Of a DNA stretch of 64,000 nucleotides, positions 55,324 through 64,000 are shown one piece after another. The DNA comes from Heliocidaris tuberculata. Lineage: Eukaryota; Echinodermata; Echinoidea; Camarodonta; Echinometridae. The stretch is from positions 35,521,884 through 35,585,883 of the forward strand of contig CM046846.1 of the NCBI GenBank assembly GCA_025618425.1, in the 5' to 3' direction. Each line of letters starts with the position of its first letter. Positions within the stretch are counted from its first letter, which is position 1. Below the pieces are notes generated by a model, which worked only from the letters and a program-made list of their open reading frames with translations, ran no database searches and had not been told where the DNA came from. The position numbers and the translations under genes are program-made.

Positions 55324-55402
55324 TTAACCCGTTGCCTACGGGAACCGGGTGATCCATGTATTAAGCTAATGGGAATGAGAAATTCAGTAGTCAACGGGTT
55401 AA
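55324..55402. repeat. 80-bp hairpin MITE, TTAACCCGTTG family, copy 2
   Basis: TTAACCCGTTGCCTACGGGA ... AGTAGTCAACGGGTTAA; compare 23,483-23,562. Confidence 0.75.
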
Positions 55403-55807
55403 GACAAAACTGGTGTAATCAACTCCGTGTAGCTCATAAAATTAGAGGGGGGGAAGGGATATTTAAAGAAAGAGGAACCTAATACATCTCATTCTTGCCT
55501 TTTTCCTGTGCACTCCAAGCCCTCCTCCCCCTCTCTGACAAACATCAGTGTCTTCAAACAGGGTACCCCAAGGTCTAGCTGTCGTCTGTTTACACATCCC
55601 TCAATTCCTCACCGATAACATGAATAACCAATGTCTAGGAGACGGGTAGCATCCTTGCCCTTCTTCATCATGTTCATATCTTCTAGGAGTGCGTCCGTAC
55701 CAGATTTTATATAGTGCGATTAGATTTGATTGTACGACGTTAAACCTTGGCGACAACTGTTACACTAGTCAATGTCGTAACCTCAACGTAGGATCCAACA
55801 GGATACC

Positions 55808-55846
55808 TTACCCTAACCCTAACCCTAACCCTAACCCTGACCCCAA
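55808..55846 (-). repeat. Short interstitial telomere-type repeat (CCCTAA)n
   Basis: About five tandem CCCTAA units with decayed flanks (CCCTGA, CCCCAATCCTAAACC). They equal TTAGGG on the minus strand, the common animal telomere unit. Confidence 0.8.
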
Positions 55847-55969
55847 TCCTAAACCTACGCGTAAACTCAGTCATGATTCAGGTCCTATCCGTATATTTTT
55901 GATGAAAAAAAGAGAAGCAAATGTTACCATAGAAAATAATGTCTGATCACCACATTTCGCTGTCCATAT

Positions 55970-56230
55970 ACGCAGTGGCGGCACCAAGGGGGGCATGGGG
56001 GCATTTCCCCCCCCCCCAGTCAGAAGCTTTGCCCCCCAGTTGCCCACCCCCCCCCCCCAATAATTTTCGGAGTGAAAAAAAATAAAAGGGTGGAAAATGA
56101 AAAAGAAAAGAAAAGGAAAGAAAAAAGTGAAAAAGGAATGGAGAAAAGAAGAAAAAGAAAGAAAACGGAAACTTGGAAAGCAGTGGCGGCATCAAGGTGA
56201 GGGGGGGGGGCATGGGGCAAATTTGTTCGC
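55970..56230. repeat. GTGGCGGCA(C/T)CAAGG repeat pair
   Basis: CAGTGGCGGCACCAAGGGGG at 55,974 and CAGTGGCGGCATCAAGGTGA at about 56,181 start two G-rich units; the middle is A/G-rich. Same style as the repeats at 39.1 and 39.8 kb. Confidence 0.65.
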
Positions 56231-56314
56231 TCAGCTCGTGTAAATATCCTCATATAGTTTTATAGCCGAATAATTTCTGTACATTTCCACTATAATAGTG
56301 TCAAAATTTTTGCT

Positions 56315-56814
56315 NNNNNNNNNNNNNNNNNNNNNNNNNNNNNNNNNNNNNNNNNNNNNNNNNNNNNNNNNNNNNNNNNNNNNNNNNNNNNNNNNNNNNN
56401 NNNNNNNNNNNNNNNNNNNNNNNNNNNNNNNNNNNNNNNNNNNNNNNNNNNNNNNNNNNNNNNNNNNNNNNNNNNNNNNNNNNNNNNNNNNNNNNNNNNN
56501 NNNNNNNNNNNNNNNNNNNNNNNNNNNNNNNNNNNNNNNNNNNNNNNNNNNNNNNNNNNNNNNNNNNNNNNNNNNNNNNNNNNNNNNNNNNNNNNNNNNN
56601 NNNNNNNNNNNNNNNNNNNNNNNNNNNNNNNNNNNNNNNNNNNNNNNNNNNNNNNNNNNNNNNNNNNNNNNNNNNNNNNNNNNNNNNNNNNNNNNNNNNN
56701 NNNNNNNNNNNNNNNNNNNNNNNNNNNNNNNNNNNNNNNNNNNNNNNNNNNNNNNNNNNNNNNNNNNNNNNNNNNNNNNNNNNNNNNNNNNNNNNNNNNN
56801 NNNNNNNNNNNNNN
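56315..56814. other. Assembly gap (500 N)
   Basis: Exactly 500 unknown bases, a placeholder length. It lies 81 bp upstream of the LRP12-like exon, so an exon or regulatory sequence could be missing. Confidence 0.99.
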
Positions 56815-56895
56815 TTCAGTCAGTGGCACTGGAAGCATGATGTTTGATTAGCAAGTTTTATTTCTCTCTGCATTTGTTATTTTTAACCTATCCAG

Positions 56896-58093
56896 CGATG
56901 TCTCCCAAGGTGATCACAGCGCTGTTGTCGGTTCCATAGTTTGTGGTCTCCTGCTTGTAGCTGCCCTCAGCTGCACCTGTAAGCTGTACCAACTTTACCA
57001 CAGTGACCCCCATCCTCCCACCCATACTTCGCCCCTCAGTGAGATAGAGGACGAGCTGATGAGACGTGAGGCTCCACCTTCCTACACAGCCAGCATGTCT
57101 TCGCCTCACTTTGATGAGGCGCAGCGGGCCTTCATCGAGAGTCTCCAAGCCGCTGCGCAAGCTAGAGGTAGGGACGGTAATAACAGGTCCAGTAGGACAT
57201 CAAGAAGGAGGAATAATTCACAGCCAGATAGAGGGGAAGCGCCGCAGCAGAATGCTAACAGGCCCAGCTCTCCAGATAGCGTAAACACAACTCAGGATAC
57301 TATTTCCACCACAGACAGTACTACTAATGGCAGAGAGACCAGTCAGCAAAATCCGCCATCATCAGAAGCAGCAGATGATAGTTCTTCCCCTTATACAGAA
57401 ATCACAGAGTTACGTGAGACGCCCAACCTGGGTGGAGATACGGCTAGTAGTTGTACAACAGATACCGACTCGGACACGAATGCAGAGGCAGAACTGGAGC
57501 AACGGGATCATGAAATAATCAGGGCTGCTACAAATATACGTCGCATGCGGTTAGCAGGGGGAATACAGAACATTGTGGATACTGTGACGAACCGACAGAG
57601 GGAAGGTGCAGGGAATGGAGAAGGGGAGACAAGGAGGAGATCGAGTAGTGGCCTGCAGAACATCATCCAGCGTGTCAATCGCAGTAGGGGGAACCAGCGA
57701 AGAGGGGAGGGTGGGAACAGCGGGCCCAACTCCCCAACTGATGTATCCCCTCCTACACTGGCTGGTCCAGATGGCACACGTACTCCACCTAACACGCAAG
57801 AGAGTTCTTTTACAAGCGAAGACGATCATTCTCCTGAACGGGACAATGCAGTAAACCACCATTCAACATCATCTGCAAATGGGAGTGATGCAGTGTCCAC
57901 TACCACAGAGAGGAACAAGTCATCTGGTGCCTCAGAACAAACGCCTAGCTCCAACTCGCCTCAGCCACCTCCTTCTCCCTCACCCAGCTCCAGAAGTGAT
58001 GATGCACCACTTGATCTTTCAAATTCAAATGCTTTAAACGATGAGGACTCGACCATCATAGATGACGATGAGACAATGCTCCTTGCCTCATAG
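56896..58093 (+). CDS. LRP12: LRP12/LRP3-type LDL-receptor-related protein, terminal coding exon (partial gene)
   Basis: An acceptor TTTTTAACCTATCCAG precedes 56,896. One base completes a split codon, then 398 codons run to TAG (58,091-58,093). Residues 9-28 of this exon form a hydrophobic membrane span ending SCTCKLY, the junction seen in vertebrate LRP3 and LRP12. Next come LSEIEDELMRREAPPSY, matching the conserved juxtamembrane LSRxEAELxRREAPPSY block; PPSY is a WW-domain-type motif. The rest of the tail, about 335 residues, is Ser/Thr/Asn/Arg/Gln-rich, probably disordered, and ends STIIDDDETMLLAS. DETMLL is an acidic dileucine sorting signal at the place where LRP12 ends DDEALLL. The ectodomain (CUB and LDL-A modules in the family) is not in the window. 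The protein should be a type I endocytic or sorting receptor; ligand unknown. LRP3 or a common ancestor of LRP3/10/12 remains possible. Confidence 0.85.
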
Positions 58094-61000
58094 TAACTTT
58101 AGCCCTCGCCCCAAAACTGATGCTTTACATATATACTGAATAGAATTTATTTCATGTGCTTTCATCTGCGGCTTCAAACATGTGGATTTGTAAGCCTGGT
58201 ATTCATTCATGCAATCGTCTCGGAACAATCTGCAAGACACTGTCAAGGTTCAGCTTTAAGCCCTTGTGCGAAGGTTCTCACACCATTACATACTGTACTT
58301 TCCTGCCACTTGGAAACATGATTAGATCAGGCCATTCGCGATTGAATTCATTGCTGTGTAATGTGTATCTGCGCAAAGGAGGAAGATGCAGAGGAGATCG
58401 ATCATACTCGTTGAAGACATATTTCTCATATGACAGGATCTTTGTATGTCCAGTGACCTTTTAGGACACACCTTAGAAAGTCCAACAGATTTATGGGTAC
58501 AATCGATATAGGTGCAAACTGTTAACAAGTTGTACATGAAAAAATTCTTACTACAATTAAACTGGGGAGTTATAGATTCATCTTGAGAGCAAGTAAGTTT
58601 GATGAACAAAGTACTCTGTTGTCATATTTTATATAATCATAAGAATAGTATGCGGTGTATTGCATGAATTTCATGAAAACAAGAGCTATTTTAATGCACA
58701 AATAACATTCTACATTTATTCTGATATTATATGCAAGTTGCAAGATATAATCTTTTGTTTTCCCTCTGGTTTTTTAATGCATGCACACCAAATGGCCAAA
58801 TGTCCACAAAACCGAAAATCCACTAGAGCAAGAAACTTTGTTTCATGAATGTTCTGTCACTCAAACTTACTTCGTGTCCTGAACTTTTGGTTGTACAACT
58901 TTCTGTTAGACAGCTTAGGGAAATGTGATGGCATGTAAAAACGTGGTAAAGACGCAAATGAGAAAAATTTTTAAAATCAGAATTTTATTCCATAGAGGCA
59001 GAACCAAAATATTAGGATGTAGAATTAGTATTTAACTCTATTAACACTTTTAAGCAAACTAATATGAACATTTTTATTCAGATAAGTCCGATTTTAATTT
59101 CAGATGCACAGACAAAACTAGCAATTCTGCTCTTTGCGTCTTTCCGGTCTCTTTATGCTCCATTAGATTTCGCTCAGCTACTGTAAATCCAGAAATTTTC
59201 GCGTGCATTTAACATTCGCCTATCTTGCTAGTGGTTCAGATTCGCGAAAGTTTCATGCCGCGAAATCATGGAATCATAATTGACATAACACTAAATTTTT
59301 GCAAATCGCGAAAATTTCTTGCTGTGAAAATGGCTTTTGTTTACAATTCGCGAAAATTTCATGTCATGAACATTTCACTGTACCTTAGGTGGAAAGTCCC
59401 TGTCAGTTTGAAGTTGACCCTCTCCTTTAGTGGTGAACATTTTTTGTCTGCTAAGTGGCAGAAGGACATTATCTGATAAACTTTAACATGATAGTTAATG
59501 CCCTTCTGGCACTGTACAGATGATATCTGCATATTGCTTTGAACACCACCTAAAGAAAATTTAGACATGTGACGTGCCTTCATGTACAGATTATATATAT
59601 CAGAGACAAATACTTGCATGTGGCGTGATAGAGTGCTTCAGGCTATCACTTCTTTGCTTATAATAGCATCACAGGAGAATGAAAAGGGGAAATGGTCTCT
59701 TATTTTTACAGTTATAGACACAATGGGAAAAATCATGAATGATACCCACTTTTGTAAAGCATTGAGCATGCTCTGTTGCAGTGCATGCATGTTGAGGTGG
59801 CCAGAAGGTTGGGTTTCTTTTTTCTGTATTCATCATCTTACCTTCTGCTTTTCAGTTTTGTGTTTGTGGAAATGATGGCAAAAGGGTGAACAAGTCATCA
59901 CAACTTTTGCCTGAAACCATAACTATTTGAACAAGTTGGAAAGACGGATATTTGCGGACGTGATATCTCTCCTTTTTGGAGAGATTTCTGTCGTTTAAAG
60001 ATAACTTGAGCTTCTGTTTTAAGAGGATTGTTGATTCTCCCATAATATGACTTTATGAGATATAGTTTCAGTGTGCCAATAATAAAACTTGGTAAAACCA
60101 AAACATTGTGAAATTTTGCAAATGTAACATCATGATGTTGTGACTACATGACATGATTCGCACAAAAGGATATAATCATTATCATATCATGCAATTGTGA
60201 TTTTCTTAGTTGAATCTGACAACAAAAAATTCAATTTTCTATGCTCTGCTGCCTTAGTAATTGTTGTGTGGAAGATAGTACAGAGCAGTCTTTGCATTGG
60301 TGTCCATGTGTCCCCACAAAATTGTAAATTGATTGGACATTGTATAGGCTCGACTGGAGGGGGGGGGGGGGGGGGGTGTTGATTTGACTTTCAGTCTTAA
60401 ATAAAGGGGGTATGGGGGAGCAGGGATGATTTGGATTATCAAAATAATGGCCAAGCCGAGCTGAACATTATTGTTATTTATATGAATTGCTTGCTGTTGT
60501 ATTGTATATGAAAATGATAATCTACGATCTTGAAGCAGTACTAACACTTAGTATCTAGATTTCCGTGTACCATGTAAAACTGCCAATTATATCACACAAG
60601 TGCCATACTGGCCACTGTGTTCAACCAATTGCCTCATAATTAGATACGAGGTGTAAAACATGTATGCATATATACCTTGCTTTTTATATATATATAAATA
60701 ACCCAAGTATTATTACTCAAACTAAGATTCTGTCATTGTCAAAGTACTTATCGCAGTTTCGAGGGAGAGATGGCTCTCTTTTGTTTTTACTTTGCTTTGA
60801 TCAAGCATAAGAAACTAGCAACCAAACTAGTAAGGTTATCACATTTTGTGGGGGAGGGGAGGGGGGGGGGGGAGATTGGCCTATCTTCAAAATCTTGGGG
60901 GGGGGGAGACGTCCCCCTGCCCCCCCCCCCCCCCCCCCGGATTTGCGCCCATGTTTGGTTGCTACCCTGAAGTTCAGATAAATGAAAAAATCTAATGATG

Positions 61001-61775
61001 TATGAATACTAGACATCAAACATGTTTTTATTATGCATCTGTCAGAAACCACTCATGAAGTTGCTCCATCAAAATTTATAACTAAAAGAGTTGGCAGGAA
61101 TCATTTATAAAGAAGGATAATGTTCATTATCTGTTCATTACTTTCAACCATTAATTAATTCTTAATTAAATGTAGAAGAAGAAAAAGAAACTAAAATTTA
61201 TTATATTACAAAGGAAATATAAAAGGTTGATTGCTGAGAAGCGTAATGGTGCCCAGATTTATATAAAATATTTGCGTAGTACTATCTTAAGTCACTTTCC
61301 TTTTTCTACATACTTCATCGAGTTTTAACCCCATTTTATTCTCTGTATCCCCGACTTTATCATTATTCTCTTTGAAGCGTTCAAAATTGCTACAAGTATA
61401 TATATTAGACAAAATGATGATTTATATTTGTTTATAGTTTTTAAAGTCATGATTATTAATCAGAAAAAAAGATATTTTGTGTTTATACATCTTTTCTGTT
61501 ATTTGCATTTTCATTGCTTTGTGTTGTTATATAATATATGATTTTTGTTTATGAAGAAACTGGAGCTTTGTACATTTTTAAAAGGTTAATTGAACCTAAT
61601 CTCTTGCAACTTTGGAAATTATAGAAGAGTATATTTATATATATCAGATGAGAATGTATCATCGTCTAGTATTGGCTCAGAATGTAACATCTTTTCCCAG
61701 AAATTTTGTGTAAAAATAAATAAAAATGACCATGATGAAATGGAAATGAATAAATCTTTGTGTTTTGTATTAAGC
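58094..61775 (+). other. Probable 3' UTR of the LRP12-like gene and flank
   Basis: AT-rich with no further exon. Poly(A) signals AATAAA occur at 60,081, 61,715 and 61,749; the last is followed by a GT-rich stretch (TTTGTGTTTTGTATT), so a 3' UTR of up to 3.7 kb is possible. G/C runs at 60,359-60,376 and 60,849-60,939 are low-complexity repeats. Confidence 0.45.
59178..59395. repeat. Repeat with TTCGCGAAAATTTC units
   Basis: TACTGTAAATCCAGAAATTT at 59,180 and TTTCACTGTACCTTA at 59,384 bound a segment with four copies of (T)CGCGAAA(A/G)TTTC (59,232, 59,308, 59,350 and others). It is probably a small mobile element in the 3' UTR. Confidence 0.6.
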
Positions 61776-61827
61776 TGCTTATGCTGAGATTAACTATATT
61801 TGTAGCTAGAGTTTGCAAAATATGATG

Positions 61828-62310
61828 AGAGGAGGATGATAATGATAGTTTTGTTAATGATGATGGTGATAAAAATGCTGCCGCTGATGGTGGTGATTAG
61901 GACGATGATGATTATGCTGATGATAGTTATGTTGATATATTAATATTAATGATTATTATGACGATATTATGACTGATTATGATGATGATGATGAAGGTGA
62001 TCATGATGATGTTTGTGATAATGATGGTGATGATTATGATTATGAAGGTGGTGATGATGATGGTGATAATGATGGTTATAATGGTGATGGCGAGGATGAT
62101 GAACATGATTACGATGATGGTGATGATGGTGATGCAGTGATTATGATGTGATGATGATGTTGATTGTGATGTGATGGTGATGATGGTGATGATGATGGTG
62201 ATACGGTGATTATGATGATGGTGATGGTGATGTTGATTGTGATGATGGTGATGGTGATGATGATGTTGATTGTGATGGTGATGGTAATGATGATGATGGT
62301 GATGATGTAG
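61828..62310. repeat. (GAT)n microsatellite, about 480 bp
   Basis: GATGATGGTGAT-type units with many interruptions. It makes Asp-rich frames on the plus strand and Ile/Thr/Ser/His-rich frames on the minus strand; none are genes. Confidence 0.95.
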
Positions 62311-63130
62311 ATTTGTGCTAATGACAAAATAAGATTAAAATGAAATTGAAGCGTCATGGTAACCAAACAAGTTATAAGAAGTAAGAATGCTATAGAAATA
62401 AAAGTTGTTTACAGTGATTCTCTTTAAGCAAAGGAGAAAGAAAGATTTTATGAAAAGAGAAATTAAAGATACGGAAGGAAAGGAAAAGCAAATTAAAGAC
62501 GGCATATCAACAAATTTTCTTTTGAAACAGGAAGGAGTAAGAATACGTATGGAATAGGACAACAACCTCCGTATCCACTAAATATTCACTATTATCCTTA
62601 TCGTTATCATGTTGTATGTTCGTCTCAAGTACCCCCACCAACGAACAAGAAAATCAAATGCCGCATACCAGATCGTATATCCTGTAAACAAGTCGAAAAC
62701 GCATGCCATAACGCAGCCATGGGGTATCCGCTGCGCATCGGGTACCGGAATCCACCTATGGAAGCCAATTTTGTAATTGATTATTCGGATAGCCCGCAGT
62801 CATCCGATACAATTTGACTGGAAACCAGAAACCGGGTCTATCCCACTCTCTCTCCGGCGGGGTGGGGGTGATACGCCGTGGGAGGAGGATGCCGTCCAGC
62901 CGTTTGTTTTTAGATTACATACCTCTCATAACAATGATAGGTAGGGTGGGTAGGAAGGGAAACGGGTTTAGGTAACAATGCAGAACTTGAGATACAATTT
63001 CCTACGCCAAAGGGATTTGGGAAAGAATCAATAGTTTCATAGTGCATATTTCTTTCAATCCTACATTCGATCTCCAGACTACATTTTTTTCTTCTTTTTT
63101 TGTCTTTCAAGTCCCTTCTCCGTCTTTACA
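62311..63130 (+). other. Intergenic, GC-richer unique sequence
   Basis: 62,620-62,920 is unusually GC-rich for the window (GGGGTATCCGCTGCGCATCG, GAAACCGGGTCTATCCCAC) and free of repeats, but has no long frame or clear splice pair. Confidence 0.4.
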
Positions 63131-63136
63131 ATCTAT

Positions 63137-63181
<45 letters not shown>

Positions 63182-64000
63182 ATATTTCTCTCTTAATATA
63201 TGTATCTATATAATTATAAGCATGTATGTCCAAGGCATTCACCTCTCTTTAATGTTAAACATTCTATTTTTATCAATTGCCCTTTAACATATTTATTCCA
63301 TCTTGTTGTCTTTGCAGCCCTGGTAATGTAATACGCCACGTTGATTACCTAATAATTAGTTATCATATACGTTGTCATATAACTCATAAAAGAAATATAT
63401 CTACTTGCATCTCTGAAAGTGCTAAGCGTCTTTCACATTTATGGTAGAGCATTTAGTCTACTTATTACTACTACTGTCACTGGGGGGAGGGGGTGCAGAC
63501 ATTACATGAGGTGGACCTTTACTGAGGGTGCAGAGCGCCCGAGTCACGGCCACGGGTAATTTTGGCATTTTTCTGTCTGAAAGCCGAGCTTTAGTTGCAT
63601 TTTAGGTACAATTTTGAAGACCAAAAAGGTTTGTGTGTGTGTGTGTGTGTGGGGGTTGGGGGGTGTGTCAGTCGGACCTCTAGTCACTAGAGGGTGGGGG
63701 GGGGGGGGTGGCGCACGCACCCCTCGCACCCCTATTACGGGAATGACTGCAATATTAATATGAAGGAGGTAATGCAGTGACACAGAAGGAGAGCAATAAA
63801 AATCAAATCGATGTTCGAGAACGGTCAAGTGAGGCAGTGAAAAACTGAACGAGAGAGGGAGAAATATACGGTGGTAGGTTCTATAATCACCAACAAACGT
63901 AAGAGTAGAATATGAACTATTCTGAATAAGAATGAAATTGAGACTAATCATAAAAAACTGAAAAATTAAGATAATTTGATATTAAACGTACCAAAAATTT
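63131..64000 (+). repeat. (TC)n and (GT)n/G-rich tracts, otherwise unknown
   Basis: (TC)n at 63,139-63,177; (GT)n then G runs at 63,632-63,710. The rest is AT-rich with nothing recognised. Confidence 0.6.

Noticed and set aside
56290..56840. Long frames across the N run
   Set aside because: Assembly gap; the frames are artefacts of unknown bases.
57508..57862. Minus-strand and alternate-frame open frames over the LRP12-like exon
   Set aside because: Shadows of the real plus-strand frame, which has a transmembrane segment and conserved motifs.
61969..62366. Asp-rich and Ile/Thr-rich frames
   Set aside because: Translation of the (GAT)n microsatellite.

Overview
The window is animal genomic DNA. 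It has spliced genes, long repeat-filled introns, many microsatellites ((TA)n, (TC)n, (GAT)n) and many foldback/MITE-type elements. An LRP12-type receptor exon, tRNA-derived SINEs, CR1-like LINE ends and a TTAGGG-type interstitial repeat point to a deuterostome invertebrate. An echinoderm, perhaps a sea urchin, fits best, but that is inference from composition and repeat style, not proven.

Layout. (1) 1-4.0 kb: a run of foldback elements separated by (TA)n tracts, with a CR1-like LINE end nested in one, then a tRNA-derived SINE. (2) 4,016-24,829, plus strand: the 3' part of a large gene read here as 15 exons (923 codons to a TAA stop). Most exons encode one repeated module of about 56 or about 76 residues that looks like a degenerate pair of leucine-rich repeats. 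Nearly all are phase 0 at both ends. The protein N-terminus lies upstream of the window, so the signalling domain, if any, is not visible; an NLR-like immune receptor is the leading guess. Its introns hold foldback elements, a tRNA-like unit between inverted repeats, a nested retroelement with target-site duplication and a 620-bp tandem duplication. (3) 24.9-30.0 kb: probable 3' UTR passing into a tandem array with a period of about 590 bp and a dimeric higher-order period of about 1,168 bp. (4) 30.0-56.3 kb: intergenic or very long intron DNA without a convincing gene. It contains a 1.7-kb palindrome, DNA transposons, SINE relics, microsatellites and a Penelope-like fragment with a hammerhead-type ribozyme motif. 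(5) 56,315-56,814: assembly gap of 500 N. (6) 56,896-58,093, plus strand: terminal coding exon of an LRP12/LRP3-type receptor (transmembrane segment, RREAPPSY, long acidic tail, dileucine end), with a probable 3' UTR running up to about 61.8 kb. (7) 61.8-64 kb: a large (GAT)n tract and unannotated DNA.

The two genes have no visible functional link. Exon borders come from reading splice consensus and frame by eye; no alignment or transcript was available. Nearly all other short open frames are chance or repeat-derived.
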